From Bordetella sp. BOR01 (GTDB lineage: Bacteria; Pseudomonadota; Gammaproteobacteria; Burkholderiales; Burkholderiaceae_B), in assembly GCF_019218885.1 (NCBI RefSeq), contig NZ_JAHUWT010000002.1, positions 1 through 64,000 of the forward strand: a stretch of DNA of 64,000 nucleotides, read 5' to 3'. Positions 8,232 through 20,029 of the stretch are shown here, one piece after another (the stretch's first letter is position 1; each line of letters starts with the position of its first letter). Made by a program: the position numbers and the translations under genes. The notes under the pieces are model-generated. The model was not told the DNA's origin, searched no databases, and worked only from the letters and a program-made list of their open reading frames with translations.

Positions 8232-9950
8232 ATGATTGAATATGCCGTGTTTCTTGTGCTGCTCATCGCGCTGGGCTGGCCGCTGGGCCGGTATCTCGCG
8301 GCAGTGATGCGCGGCGATGCCTTGCGCAGCGATGTCTTGTTCGGGTGGATCGAACGACCCCTCTATCGCATGCTGGGCACGCGCCCGGAAGTGGGAATGA
8401 GCTGGCGCGGCTATTCCAGCGCTTTCCTGCTGAGCAACCTGCTGCTCGCCATTGTGGTCTGGATCATCTTCACGACACAGGCCTGGTTGCCGCTGAACCC
8501 CGACGAAGTGCCGAACATGAGTTGGGACCTGGCGCTGCACACTGTGATGTCGTTCCTGACGAACACCAACCAGCAGCACTATTCCGGGCAGGGGCAGCTT
8601 TCCTACCTGTCGCAGATGACCGGCATCGTGGGGCTGCAGGTGGTCACTCCGGTGATGGGGCTGGCCGTGGTGGCGGCCACGCTGCGCGGCTTGTTCGGCG
8701 GCCGCCAGGCGAAGGGGCAGGGGCAGGGCGAGCATGCCGGCGCCAAGATCGACGTGGGCAACTACTGGGCGGACGTGATCCGCGCCACCCTGCGGTTCGT
8801 GCTGCCGCTGTGCCTGGTCTGGTCCGCGCTGCTGACCTGGCAGGGGGTGCCTGCCACCTTGGCGGCAGGCCTGCTGGCCAGTCCGGTAGAAGCCAGCGAA
8901 GCCTTGGCGGAACAGAAAATTCCGGTCGGACCCGTTGCGCCCATGGTGGCCATCAAGCAGCTGGGCAGCAACGGCGGCGGCTGGTACGGCCCCAACAGCA
9001 CGGTGCCCCTGGAAAACCCGACGCCGCTGTCGAACTTCCTGGAAGTGCTGGCTATCGCGTTGATCCCGGTATCCATCATTTTCATGGTCGGCCCGCTCAC
9101 CGGCCGACGCAAGTTCGGCGCCATGGTGTTCGGCACCATGCTGGCCATGTCGGTCATCTCGGCGGGCCTGGCCATGTGGACGGAGGGATATTCCTCCACC
9201 GCATCCGACATCGCCCTCATGGAAGGCAAAGAGGTCCGCCTGGGCGTGGACGCCTCGGCGCTCTGGGCCGCCATGACCACGCAGGTCAACAATGGTTCGG
9301 TCAACATGATGCTGGACTCGGCCGCGCCGCTGACGGGCATGGTCGCCATGAGCAACATGCTGATCAACGCCGTTTGGGGAGGCGTGGGCTGCGGCCTGCA
9401 GCAGTTCATCGTGTACCTGCTGTTGAGCGTGTTCCTGGCGGGCCTCATGACCGGGCGCACCCCGGAACTGTTCGGGCGCAAGATCGAAGGGCCCGAGGTC
9501 AAGCTGCTTGCGCTGCTGGTGCTGTGGCAGCCGCTGGTCATCCTGGGTTTCACCGCCTTCACGCTGGCCGTTCCAGGCCTGGCCGGCAACTCGAATCCCG
9601 GCTTTCACGGCATCAGCCAGGTGTTCTACGAGTACGTGTCGGCTTTCGCCAATAACGGTTCGGGCTTCGAGGGCCTGGGCGACGCCACGGTGTGGTGGAA
9701 CGTGAGCTGCGCCATTGTGCTGGCCGCGGGCCGTTTTCCCGCCCTGGTCATTCCGCTGGTCATTGCCGCCATGCTGGCGCGCAAACGCCAGGCGCCCGAA
9801 GGATCGGGGACCCTGCCCGTCGAGACGCCGACTTTTGCCCTGACGCTGATCGGGATCATCGTCATCCTGACGCTGCTGCAGTTCATGCCGGTACTGGTGC
9901 TGGGGCCCGTGGCCGACCATCTTTCGCTCATGTCGCTGCTGGCCCGTTGA
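8232..9950 (+). CDS. kdpA: Potassium-transporting ATPase, potassium-binding subunit KdpA
   Basis: 572 residues with about ten membrane segments. KdpA is the channel-like subunit of the high-affinity K+ P-type ATPase in the inner membrane. All four selectivity-loop regions are visible: TNTNQQHYSG, SNGGGWYGPNSTVPLENP, the loop near GGVGCGLQQF and FANNGSGFEGL. The second loop reads WYGPNSTVP where the E. coli-type protein has FFNANSAHP, so this belongs to a divergent KdpA subgroup. It is the first gene of kdpABC; no kdpF fits in the 57 bases before it. Confidence 0.97.
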   Translation: MIEYAVFLVLLIALGWPLGRYLAAVMRGDALRSDVLFGWIERPLYRMLGTRPEVGMSWRGYSSAFLLSNLLLAIVVWIIFTTQAWLPLNPDEVPNMSWDLALHTVMSFLTNTNQQHYSGQGQLSYLSQMTGIVGLQVVTPVMGLAVVAATLRGLFGGRQAKGQGQGEHAGAKIDVGNYWADVIRATLRFVLPLCLVWSALLTWQGVPATLAAGLLASPVEASEALAEQKIPVGPVAPMVAIKQLGSNGGGWYGPNSTVPLENPTPLSNFLEVLAIALIPVSIIFMVGPLTGRRKFGAMVFGTMLAMSVISAGLAMWTEGYSSTASDIALMEGKEVRLGVDASALWAAMTTQVNNGSVNMMLDSAAPLTGMVAMSNMLINAVWGGVGCGLQQFIVYLLLSVFLAGLMTGRTPELFGRKIEGPEVKLLALLVLWQPLVILGFTAFTLAVPGLAGNSNPGFHGISQVFYEYVSAFANNGSGFEGLGDATVWWNVSCAIVLAAGRFPALVIPLVIAAMLARKRQAPEGSGTLPVETPTFALTLIGIIVILTLLQFMPVLVLGPVADHLSLMSLLAR

Positions 9951-9962
9951 AGGAACTTTGAA

Positions 9963-11999
<2,037 letters not shown>

Positions 12000-12014
12000 A
12001 TTCAAAGGTTGATC

Positions 12015-12680
12015 ATGACTACGGCGACTTCAGGCAATTTGCGGGCCCGGCCCGCCACCCAGGCTTCGGTCTTCGACCAAGGCGTCCTGCGCGGCGCCAT
12101 CGGACTGACGGCCCTGTCGTTGATCGGGTTCGGGTTTCTTTATTCACTGGCGGGCGTGGGAATCGGGCAGGCGCTGTTTCCCTATGCCGCGAATGGCAGC
12201 GTGCTCGAACGCGGGGGCCGGGTGGTGGGGTCCGAACTGGTGGCGCAGCCGTTCAGCGGCGACAAGTACTTCCACCCCCGTCCCTCGGCCGCCGGCTATA
12301 ACCCCATGGCGCTGGCCGGCAGCAACCAGGCCCGCACCAACCCCGACCTGCGCAAGCGGGTCGACGAGGCGCGCGCCGAGGTGGCGCAGCGTGAAGGCGT
12401 CGATCCGGCGGCGGTGCCCGGCGACCTGGTCACGCAATCGGGCAGCGGCATCGATCCGCACATCACGCCGGCGGGCGCGGCCCTGCAGGCCGAACGGGTG
12501 GCCCGGGCGCGGGGGCTGGGCCGCGACGTCGTAGACCAGCTCGTGGCGGAACAGACGCAAGGCCTGCAATTCGGCGTCTTCGGGCAACCCCGGGTCCACG
12601 TGCTTAACCTGAACCTGGCGCTCGACGAACTGGCGGCGCGCGCCCAGCCCGGCGCGATCCGAGCAGGCGCCGGAAAATGA
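12015..12680 (+). CDS. kdpC: Potassium-transporting ATPase subunit KdpC
   Basis: 221 residues. One N-terminal membrane helix (about residues 28-50) is followed by a periplasmic domain with the conserved FSGDKYFHPRPSA motif and the NPDLRKRV and GSGIDPHITPAGA motifs. KdpC stabilises the KdpAB complex. ATG at 12015 is chosen because AAAGG stands at the right distance; a TTG two codons upstream is also in frame. Confidence 0.96.
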   Translation: MTTATSGNLRARPATQASVFDQGVLRGAIGLTALSLIGFGFLYSLAGVGIGQALFPYAANGSVLERGGRVVGSELVAQPFSGDKYFHPRPSAAGYNPMALAGSNQARTNPDLRKRVDEARAEVAQREGVDPAAVPGDLVTQSGSGIDPHITPAGAALQAERVARARGLGRDVVDQLVAEQTQGLQFGVFGQPRVHVLNLNLALDELAARAQPGAIRAGAGK

Positions 12681-12827
12681 ACAGGCCGGGTACGCCTCGG
12701 CAAGTCAGCGAGCGGTTCGAGCGTGGCGTCGAGCAGCCGCCCGGCGCAGGCGGGCAGCGCCATTGCCACGGGCAGTGCGCCGCCGTACGATACTTCCCGG
12801 CCACCACCTCCGATGCCCTGACGCGCC

Positions 12828-15569
12828 ATGGAAAACCGGAAGACTGAACAGGCCGCCGCCTTGCTGGGCGAGCTCAAGCGTCAGGCGGCGGGCCGCCTGA
12901 CGGTATTCCTGGGCGCGGCTCCTGGCGTCGGCAAGACCTACGCCATGCTGGCGCGGGCGCGCGAGCTCCGGCGCCAGGGCATCGATGTGGTCATCGGCAT
13001 AGTCGAGACGCACGGACGCAAAGAAACGCAGGCCATGGCCGATGGCCTGCCGTCCGTACCGCGCAGAGCCATGATGTACCGGGGCCGGCCGCTCGAGGAA
13101 ATGGATCTCGACGGCCTGCTCGCACGCAAACCCGCCATCGCCCTGGTCGACGAGCTGGCGCATCGCAACGTGCCCGGCAGCCGGCACGAACGGCGCTGGC
13201 AGGATGTGCAGGAACTGCTGGACGCGGGCATCGACGTGTACACCACCGTCAACGTGCAGCACCTGGAAAGCCTGAACGACGTGGTGCACCAGATTACTGG
13301 CATCCGGGTCAGCGAAACCGTGCCCGATACGGTATTGGACCGGCTGCGCGATATCCGGCTGGTGGACCTGCCGGCGCGCGAGCTGATCGAGCGCCTGAAC
13401 CAGGGCAAGGTCTATCTGCCCGAGCAGGCGGCCCAGGCCCTGCAGGCGTTTTTCTCGCCGTCCAATCTCACGGCCTTGCGCGAACTGGCTATGCAGACCG
13501 TCGCCGACCACGTCGATGTGGACCTGCGCGAAGCGCGCACGGCGCTAGGGCTGGATGGCATTGCGGTGCAACGCCACGTCTTGATCGCCATCGATGGCCT
13601 GGGGCATTCCGAGTACCTGGTACGCGCGGGCGCCCGGATCGCGGAGCGTCGCGGGGCGCCGTGGTCGGTCGTCACTGTGGACACCGCGCGCGCTTCTGCA
13701 ATGCTTGCCAACGGGCCGGATCCCGGCGGCGCGGCCGCGTCGGCCGGCGCGGAACTGCGGGGCGAGCAGCAGCGCTTGCTGGAAATCGACAAGGCCTTCG
13801 CGCTGGCGCGCAATCTGGGTGGAGAAACCGAGATCCTGCACAACACGGATGTCGTGCAGGGCCTGCTGGATGCGGCCGCGGCGCGCGGCGCCCGGTCCAT
13901 CGTCATCGGCCGTACCCGCGAACGTCCGATTGCCCGTATTTTCAATCGCACGCTGACGCAACAACTGCTGCAGCGGGGGGCGCCCTACGAGCTGACCATC
14001 GTCAGCGCGCCCCAGAGGCGGGCGCAGAGACGGCTGCGGCCGTTTCGGACCCGGCTGCAGATGGCCCGGCACGAGCCCTTGCTGATCCTGCTGGCCAGCC
14101 TGGTCGCCACGCTGACCGCGGCTTTCTCGGAACGTTACTGGGGCTTGATAGACCTGTCGATGGTGTTCCTGGTGGCCGTCATGTTCGTGGCTGCCCGTAC
14201 GCGCATGGTGTCGGCCCTGATCACCGCGCTGCTGTGTTTCGTGGCCTACAACTTCTTCTTTATCGAACCTCGCTTCACGTTGCGGATCGACGCGCCGCGC
14301 GGCCTGTCCACGGTGCTGTTCTTCCTGGCCGCGGCCATCATCGCGGGGCGGCTGGCCTCGCGCATGCGCATGCAAGTGGTGGCGCTGCGCGCCGCCAACA
14401 ACCACGCCACGGCCATGCAGAATCTGGGCCGCAAGCTCTCGAAGGCCGCTGACCTGGGGCAGGTCATCGCGGCGGGCTCGGGCATGCTGAAATCGACGCT
14501 GCAGGCGCAGGCGTGGGCACGCATCAATGGTGAATCCGACCCCGCCGCGGCCGCTGGCCAGCTTGGCGAGATGGATCTCGCCGCGGCGGACTGGACGCAG
14601 AAGCACGGCCAGATGAGCGGCCGTTACACCGATACCCTGACAAGCTCGGAGTGGTGGTTCCTGCCGGTGCGTTCCGAGCAAGACACGATCGGCGTGGTGG
14701 GACTGAAGTTCCCGTCGGACATGGGGCGGCTGTCGTTCGAGCAGCGCCGCCTGGCCGAGAGCATGGTCGAGGACATTGGCCAGGCGGCGCTGCGCACCCG
14801 CCTGGTGTCCGAGCTGGAAGTCGCCCGGGTCACCAGCGAGACCGAGCGGCTGCGTTCCGCACTGCTGTCGTCCGTATCGCACGATTTGCGCTCGCCCCTG
14901 TCGTCGATCATCGGCGCCGCCGAGAGCCTGGCGCGCTATGGCAATGACATGGGCCCCGACGACCAGCAAAGCCTGCTGGAAACCATCCATGTCGAGGGGG
15001 AGCGGCTGGATCGCTATATCCAGAACCTGCTCGATATGACGCGGCTGGGCCAGCAAGGCCTCACGCTGGCGCGCGACTGGATCGGCGTGGACGAACTAGT
15101 GGGGTCCGCGTCCCGGCGCTTGCAGCGGTACGAACCCGCGGTGCGGGTGGAATACAACATCCCTGCAGACCTGCCGCCGATCCATGTCCATCCCGCCCTT
15201 ATCGAGCAGGCCTTGTTCAACGTGATGGAGAACGCGGCGAAGTTCTCGCCGCCCGGCCAGCCGGTCCGGGTGTGGGTCCGTAAAGAGGAAGACGGCCGGC
15301 TGCGGATCGATGTTTCCGATCGGGGCCCCGGCATTCCGGAAGACGAACGGCGCCGGATCTTCGATATGTTCTACAGCGTCGAACGCGGCGACCGCGGCCG
15401 GCAGGGCACCGGGCTGGGCCTGACGATCGTGCAGGGCATCGTCGGCGCGCACATGGGCAGTGTCGAGGCCCTGCCCGGCCCGGACGGCCAGGGCACCACC
15501 ATCCGTATAATCCTGCCGTGGGGCTGGCCCACTCGTCACGAAGCGAACGGGCATGAATCAATCCAGTGA
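12828..15569 (+). CDS. kdpD: Sensor histidine kinase KdpD
   Basis: 913 residues. The N-terminal KdpD domain carries a Walker A-like GAAPGVGKT at 29-37, followed by a universal-stress-protein-like domain (about 245-370), four closely spaced membrane helices near 420-520, a GAF-like segment and a histidine kinase core. The phosphorylated His is H685 in SVSHDLRSPLS. The N box (NVMENAAKFSP), DRGPGIP and GTGLGLTIV boxes follow. KdpD senses low K+ or turgor and phosphorylates KdpE. It begins 147 bases after kdpC, leaving room for a separate promoter, and overlaps kdpE by 17 bases. Confidence 0.97.
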   Translation: MENRKTEQAAALLGELKRQAAGRLTVFLGAAPGVGKTYAMLARARELRRQGIDVVIGIVETHGRKETQAMADGLPSVPRRAMMYRGRPLEEMDLDGLLARKPAIALVDELAHRNVPGSRHERRWQDVQELLDAGIDVYTTVNVQHLESLNDVVHQITGIRVSETVPDTVLDRLRDIRLVDLPARELIERLNQGKVYLPEQAAQALQAFFSPSNLTALRELAMQTVADHVDVDLREARTALGLDGIAVQRHVLIAIDGLGHSEYLVRAGARIAERRGAPWSVVTVDTARASAMLANGPDPGGAAASAGAELRGEQQRLLEIDKAFALARNLGGETEILHNTDVVQGLLDAAAARGARSIVIGRTRERPIARIFNRTLTQQLLQRGAPYELTIVSAPQRRAQRRLRPFRTRLQMARHEPLLILLASLVATLTAAFSERYWGLIDLSMVFLVAVMFVAARTRMVSALITALLCFVAYNFFFIEPRFTLRIDAPRGLSTVLFFLAAAIIAGRLASRMRMQVVALRAANNHATAMQNLGRKLSKAADLGQVIAAGSGMLKSTLQAQAWARINGESDPAAAAGQLGEMDLAAADWTQKHGQMSGRYTDTLTSSEWWFLPVRSEQDTIGVVGLKFPSDMGRLSFEQRRLAESMVEDIGQAALRTRLVSELEVARVTSETERLRSALLSSVSHDLRSPLSSIIGAAESLARYGNDMGPDDQQSLLETIHVEGERLDRYIQNLLDMTRLGQQGLTLARDWIGVDELVGSASRRLQRYEPAVRVEYNIPADLPPIHVHPALIEQALFNVMENAAKFSPPGQPVRVWVRKEEDGRLRIDVSDRGPGIPEDERRRIFDMFYSVERGDRGRQGTGLGLTIVQGIVGAHMGSVEALPGPDGQGTTIRIILPWGWPTRHEANGHESIQ

Positions 15570-16275
15570 ATCGACGGCGGGCATGCCGGCTGCCCGCATC
15601 CTGATCATCGACGACGAACCGCAGATACGCAAGTTCATCGACATCAGCCTGCGCTCGCAAGGATACGACACCCTGCTGGCCGCGACCGGCCGCGAGGGCC
15701 TGACCTTGCTGGCCAGCAAGGGAGCCGAACTGGTCGTGCTGGACCTGGGCTTGCCCGACAAGGACGGCGGCGAAGTGCTCAAGGAACTTCGGCAGTGGTC
15801 CGACGTGCCCGTCATCGTGCTGACGGTGCGTTCCGACGAGCGGGAAAAAGTCGCCTTGCTGGATGCCGGCGCCAACGATTACGTCACCAAGCCTTTTGGC
15901 GTCGACGAACTCATGGCGCGCATCCGCGCGTTTCTGCGCACCACGGGCTTTCACCAAGAGGCCGGGCCGATCCACGACGACGGCGTGCTGCGCATCGACC
16001 TTGCGAAACGCGAGGTCATCCTCGAGGGAAGCCCGGTGTCGCTGACGCGCAAGGAATTCGCGCTGATCTCGCTGCTGGTCCGCGAGCCGGGCCGCCTGGT
16101 CACCCAGTCGCAAATACTGAAAGCGATCTGGGGGCCGACCCACGTAGAGGATGCGCATTATCTGCGCATCCTGGTGGGACGGCTACGGCAAAAGCTGGGT
16201 GACGACGCCTCGGCGCCGCGCTACATCGCGACCGAGCCGGGGGTGGGCCTGCGGTTTGTCGTCAAGCGCCAATAG
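15553..16275 (+). CDS. kdpE: Response regulator KdpE
   Basis: 240 residues. The receiver has the acidic pair D20-D21 (IIDDEP), phospho-acceptor D64 (VVLDLGLPD) and the lysine of YVTKPFG near 113. The C-terminal OmpR-type winged helix shows LTRKEFALISLL and a recognition helix around HYLRILVGRLRQKLG. Phosphorylated KdpE activates kdpABC. The start overlaps the end of kdpD, indicating translational coupling. Confidence 0.97.
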   Translation: MNQSSESTAGMPAARILIIDDEPQIRKFIDISLRSQGYDTLLAATGREGLTLLASKGAELVVLDLGLPDKDGGEVLKELRQWSDVPVIVLTVRSDEREKVALLDAGANDYVTKPFGVDELMARIRAFLRTTGFHQEAGPIHDDGVLRIDLAKREVILEGSPVSLTRKEFALISLLVREPGRLVTQSQILKAIWGPTHVEDAHYLRILVGRLRQKLGDDASAPRYIATEPGVGLRFVVKRQ

Positions 16276-16292
16276 CCCGGCCGGCATACGCC

Positions 16293-17291
16293 TTAATCCA
16301 GCGTAAGGTTCAAGCGTTCGATCACCGCATCCCAACGGCTGCGTTCGTCTTTGATGCGATCGGTCAGCGCCTGGGGGCTGGACGGCGCCGCCGTGAAGTA
16401 CTGCTGCGCAAGTTGCTTGCGCACCGCTGCGCTGTCGATGATGCGGGCCAGTTCGCGGTTCAGGCGCTCGACAATGGGGGCGGGCGTGCCGGCGGGGGCC
16501 AGGATGGCGTTCCAGGAAATCGCCTCGAAACCCGGGTAGCCCTGCTTGTCCATGGTGGGAATGCCCGCCAGCGATTCGCTCGGTTCCAGGCTGGTGATGG
16601 CCAGCGCCTTGGCCTTGCCGCTGCGCACCTGCGGCATGGCGATGGCGGGCACCATGAAGCCGGCCTGCACGTCGCCGGCGATGATGGCGCTGATCACTTG
16701 CGGAAAGCCGGAATACGGAATGTGCGCCAGGTCGATCCTGGCCTCGTTCTTGAACATCTCCATGGCCAGGTGGGCCGAGCTGCCCGGCCCTACCGACCCG
16801 TAGTTCAGGGCGCCTTTGCGCTCACGCGCCAGCTTGACGAAGTCGGCCACATTGGCCACCGGCAGATTGCCGGGCACGGTCAGCACATTGGGGCTGGTGG
16901 CGACCAGGGTGATGGGCGCCAGGTCTTTCAGCGGGTCGTAGCCCAGCGTCTTCCTGTACAGCGTGGGTGCGGTCACCAGCGGGCCGTTGATGGTGTAGAG
17001 CAAGGTGTAGCCATCGGGCGTGCCCTTGGCCACGATGCGCGTGCCGATGTTGCCGCCGGCGCCGGGCTTGTTGTCGATCACCACGGGCTGGCCCAGTGCC
17101 TGGGCCAACGGTTCGGAAATCGTGCGCGCCAGCAGGTCGGGCGACGAGCCCGGCGGGAACGGCACCACCATGTGAATGGGGCGGTCGGGCCATTCGGCCT
17201 GGGCAGCGGCCGGCAGCAGGGTGGCGGCGGCCAGCGCCAGGGCAAGGCGGCGCAGCAGCGCGCCGGCCCGCAAGGGGCGGACGGAAAACAT
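16293..17291 (-). CDS. Bug-family tripartite tricarboxylate transporter binding protein
   Basis: 332 residues. A signal peptide ends near AAAQAEW, followed by the family start WPDRPIHMVVPFPPG, then GGNIGTRIVAKGTPDGYTLL, whose loops close over a carboxylate ligand in known Bug structures. Bug proteins are periplasmic receptors; many in Bordetella are orphans without adjacent TctAB membrane genes, and this one is also alone. It is convergent with kdpE, 17 bases apart. The ligand cannot be told from the sequence. Confidence 0.88.
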   Translation of the reverse strand: MFSVRPLRAGALLRRLALALAAATLLPAAAQAEWPDRPIHMVVPFPPGSSPDLLARTISEPLAQALGQPVVIDNKPGAGGNIGTRIVAKGTPDGYTLLYTINGPLVTAPTLYRKTLGYDPLKDLAPITLVATSPNVLTVPGNLPVANVADFVKLARERKGALNYGSVGPGSSAHLAMEMFKNEARIDLAHIPYSGFPQVISAIIAGDVQAGFMVPAIAMPQVRSGKAKALAITSLEPSESLAGIPTMDKQGYPGFEAISWNAILAPAGTPAPIVERLNRELARIIDSAAVRKQLAQQYFTAAPSSPQALTDRIKDERSRWDAVIERLNLTLD

Positions 17292-17447
17292 GGCGGAAGC
17301 TCCTTTGGTATCTGGTTTGGTTATTTGTCTGGTGTGAATCGAGAGTCGAGCCCGACGTGAAAGTTTATCGTTGGCCCATCAGTTGTCCATTGCGCCATAC
17401 GGCACTCGCGTCGCATGAAACCAGTGTGGCTCGACCGGGGACGCCGC

Positions 17448-17519
17448 GGATCCGGCTCCGCCGGTCCGCCAGCGTCGCCCCCCTGGGGGGGAAGCGCGCA
17501 GCGCTTCGGGGGGGGATCA
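17448..17519. repeat. GC-rich intergenic palindromic element before the gpsA 3' end
   Basis: The gap between the Bug gene start and the gpsA stop contains nested inverted repeats: GATCCGGCTCCGCCGG, CCCCCCTGGGGGG, AGCGCGCAGCGCT, and flanking GGATC/GATCA. It can fold into successive hairpins and lies just after gpsA on the minus strand, so it may act as 3' processing or termination site. From memory, similar CCCCCCTGGGGGG blocks recur between genes in Bordetella-type genomes; no search was possible here. Confidence 0.5.
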
Positions 17520-18557
17520 CTCCAGCCGAGCCTCACGCGCCAGCAGGGCCGACACGGCGGTCATGGGTGCCACGCCGTCGAACAGCACCGCGCATACCGC
17601 CTCGGTGATGGGCAGCTCCACGCCCAGCGCCTGGGCGCGCTGCAGGGCGGCGCGGGCGCAGCGCACGCCTTCGGCGGTGATGCCGCTGGCCAGGATGTCG
17701 TCGAGCTTGCGGCCGGCACCGATTTCCAGGCCGACGCGGCGATTGCGCGACAGCTCGCCGGTGGCCGTCAGGACCAGGTCGCCCAGGCCGGTCAGGCCCG
17801 CGAAGGTCTCGGGCTGCGCGCCCAGCGCGATGCCGAAGCGGCTCATTTCGGCCAGGCCGCGGGTGATCAGGGCGGCGCGCGCATTGGTGCCCAGCGCCAG
17901 CCCGTCGCCAATGCCGCAGGCGACCGCAATGACATTCTTCAGCGCTCCGCCGACTTCCACGCCCGCGACATCGGTGCTGGCATAAACGCGCACCGCGCCG
18001 CCATGCAGGGCGCGGGTGGTGGCCTCGCGCACGATGGTGTGGGTACTGGCGATGGTCAGCGCCACCGGCAGGCCCTGGGCGACTTCACGGGCGAACGAGG
18101 GGCCCGACAGCACCCCGCCGCAGGCGTCGGGAATGCCGGCCAGCGCATCGGCCACGATTTCATGCGGCAGGCGCGCGGTGCCGGCCTCGAAGCCCTTGCA
18201 GGTCCAGACGATCGGCACCTGGGCCAGGCCCAGGTCCGGCAGGCGTGCCGCCAGCTCCAGGCAGGTGGCCTGCAGCCCCGCCACCGGCACGCCCAGGATG
18301 ATCAGGGCGCGGGCCGGCTCGGCCGCCAGTGGCGCCAGGGCCGCCGACAGGTCGCTGGTGCAGGCCAGTGCATCAGGCAGGGTGATGCCTGGCAGGTAGC
18401 GGGTGTTCTCGCGGGCGTCAGCCATGGCGCTCGCCTGGGCGGCATCGCGCGCCCACAATACGGCGCGATGGCGGCGGCTGGCCACGGCGGCCAGCGCCGT
18501 GCCCCAGCTACCCGCGCCCAGAACCGCGACGCTCAAGGGGGCGGGTGGTCGGCTCAT
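17517..18557 (-). CDS. gpsA: Glycerol-3-phosphate dehydrogenase [NAD(P)+] GpsA
   Basis: 346 residues. The N-terminal Rossmann motif is [14 protein letters not shown]. The substrate half shows [14 protein letters not shown] and the [13 protein letters not shown] helix with the catalytic lysine. GpsA reduces dihydroxyacetone phosphate to sn-glycerol 3-phosphate, the backbone of phospholipids. It follows secB by 16 bases on the minus strand, forming the common secB-gpsA arrangement. Confidence 0.97.
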   Translation of the reverse strand: MSRPPAPLSVAVLGAGSWGTALAAVASRRHRAVLWARDAAQASAMADARENTRYLPGITLPDALACTSDLSAALAPLAAEPARALIILGVPVAGLQATCLELAARLPDLGLAQVPIVWTCKGFEAGTARLPHEIVADALAGIPDACGGVLSGPSFAREVAQGLPVALTIASTHTIVREATTRALHGGAVRVYASTDVAGVEVGGALKNVIAVACGIGDGLALGTNARAALITRGLAEMSRFGIALGAQPETFAGLTGLGDLVLTATGELSRNRRVGLEIGAGRKLDDILASGITAEGVRCARAALQRAQALGVELPITEAVCAVLFDGVAPMTAVSALLAREARLE

Positions 18558-18573
18558 GGGGCAGTGGGCAGGC

Positions 18574-19098
18574 TTACTGGCGGGTGGTGCCGGCCGGCAG
18601 GATGATGCCGGAGTCGGAACCGTTGTTGCCGCCTTGCTGCTGCGCCAGCTCGGCCAGGCGCTGCTCGTACAGGGCCTGGAAGTTCACTTCGGCCAGGTGC
18701 AGCGCCGGCAGCGAGGTGCGGGTGATGGCGTCGGCCACGTTGGCACGCAAGTAGGGATACAGCATGGTCGGGCACACGATGCCCAGCAGCGCGTCCATTT
18801 GCTCGGCCGGGATGTTGGCCAGTTCGAAAATACCGGCTTGCGTGCCTTCGATCAGGTACAGCACCTTGTCGTTGATGCGGGTCGTGACGGTGGCGGTGAC
18901 GGTGGATTCGAACACCGTTTCGGCCAGGCGCTGGCCGCCCACGTTGATGCTGACCTCGACTTGCGGCTGCTCTTGTTCCAGGAACACGTGCGGCGCATTG
19001 GGCATTTCCAGCGACAGGTCTTTCAGGTAGACGCGCTGCAGGTTGAACGAAGGCGCGTCGCCGCCTGCTTGCTGGGTGTTTTGATCCTGTTCGGCCAT
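18574..19098 (-). CDS. secB: Protein-export chaperone SecB
   Basis: 174 residues. Family blocks are visible in order: [20 protein letters not shown], the acidic-hydrophobic strand around [10 protein letters not shown], and [19 protein letters not shown]. SecB is a cytosolic tetramer that keeps preproteins unfolded and hands them to SecA. The start at 19098 begins MAEQDQ, the normal SecB beginning; the frame continues about 10 codons upstream without family similarity. The Gly/Asn-rich C-terminal tail is typical. Confidence 0.97.
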   Translation of the reverse strand: MAEQDQNTQQAGGDAPSFNLQRVYLKDLSLEMPNAPHVFLEQEQPQVEVSINVGGQRLAETVFESTVTATVTTRINDKVLYLIEGTQAGIFELANIPAEQMDALLGIVCPTMLYPYLRANVADAITRTSLPALHLAEVNFQALYEQRLAELAQQQGGNNGSDSGIILPAGTTRQ

Positions 19099-19149
19099 GA
19101 GAATTTCCGGGTTGGGGGTGGGCAAAAGAAATAGAGTCGCGAGCGGCCG

Positions 19150-19407
19150 TCAGCCGTTGAGCAGCGGCGCCAGGCCGCCGGAGCGGTCCAGCGCCATCAG
19201 GTCGTCGCAGCCGCCGACGTGTTTGTCGCCGATAAAAATCTGCGGCACGGTGCGCCGGCCGGTGCGCTCGATCATGATGTCGCGCTGGGCCGGGTCCTGG
19301 TCGATGCGGATGATCTCAAGATCGTCCGCACCGCGCTGCTTCAGCAGGGCCTGGGCGCGCGCGCAGTACGGACAATAATCCTTGGAATACATGACAACCT
19401 TGTCCAT
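19150..19407 (-). CDS. grxC: Glutaredoxin 3 (GrxC)
   Basis: 85 residues, a single thioredoxin fold. The dithiol active site is C12-P-Y-C15. The cis-proline motif TVPQIF and the GGCDDL glutathione-binding motif follow. It reduces disulfides using glutathione. The ATG at 19407 follows GGAG and starts the first strand directly. It lies 51 bases before secB and 13 bases after the rhodanese gene, all on the minus strand. Confidence 0.95.
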   Translation of the reverse strand: MDKVVMYSKDYCPYCARAQALLKQRGADDLEIIRIDQDPAQRDIMIERTGRRTVPQIFIGDKHVGGCDDLMALDRSGGLAPLLNG

Positions 19408-19420
19408 GCGGGGCTCCGGT

Positions 19421-19843
19421 TCAGGATTTCTGGGTGACGGGCAGGCCGGCCGACGACCAGGCGCGCATGCCGCCTTCCATGACGGCCACTTCGGCGAACC
19501 CCTGCGAACGCAGGCGGCCGGCGATACGGCCGGCATCGCGTCCGGATTCGCAAACCAGCACCAGGGGCTTGTTCTTGGGCAGCGAACCGGCTTTTTGCTC
19601 GACCTCGGCCGCCGGCATATTGCGTGCCTGGGCGATGTGGCCGGCGCGGAACTGTTCGACCGGGCGCACGTCGACCCATACGGCCTGGCGCTGGTTGACC
19701 ATCTGGATGGCCTCGGATGTGCTGATGCCCGAGCCGCTGCGGCCCTTGCGCAGGGCGGGAATGGCCAGCATGACGCCGGATGCCAAGGCCACGGCCACGA
19801 TGAAAATGTTGTTTTTGTCTACCAAGAATTGCAAAAGATCCAC
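19421..19843 (-). CDS. Membrane-anchored rhodanese-like protein
   Basis: 140 residues. A single N-terminal membrane helix (about 13-30) is followed by a rhodanese domain. The active-site cysteine is C98 in LVLVCESGRDAG, and VWVDVRPVEQFRAGHI is the family's start motif. Such proteins transfer sulfane sulfur or act in redox chemistry at the membrane. It is the first gene of the rhodanese-grxC-secB-gpsA run, a conserved order in betaproteobacteria. Partner and substrate are unknown. Confidence 0.9.
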   Translation of the reverse strand: MDLLQFLVDKNNIFIVAVALASGVMLAIPALRKGRSGSGISTSEAIQMVNQRQAVWVDVRPVEQFRAGHIAQARNMPAAEVEQKAGSLPKNKPLVLVCESGRDAGRIAGRLRSQGFAEVAVMEGGMRAWSSAGLPVTQKS

Positions 19844-19975
19844 GGAAGTTCCTGAACTGAAATGCGGCGGGCCTGCAACGGGTGCGCAGCCTGCCTGGAA
19901 ACGGCGGCCCGGCCTGGGCCGGCGTGCGGTGCCTACCGTCTGTCGGGGGGAAAACCAGGGGCAAAAGCAGTCAAT

Positions 19976-19981
19976 TATAAA
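19976..19981 (+). promoter_or_regulatory. Possible -10 box of gpmA
   Basis: TATAAA sits 49 bases before the gpmA start in an otherwise GC-rich divergent region of 186 bases. No good -35 is seen at 17 bases, so this is a weak call. Confidence 0.35.
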
Positions 19982-20029
19982 ATGAGCGGATCCATCAACT
20001 TAAAACCCGCCTGCGCGCGGCTGAAAACC

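Noticed and set aside
12681-12827. Possible small gene or promoter between kdpC and kdpD
   Set aside because: No frame with ribosome site and no clear -35/-10 pair; left as plain spacer.
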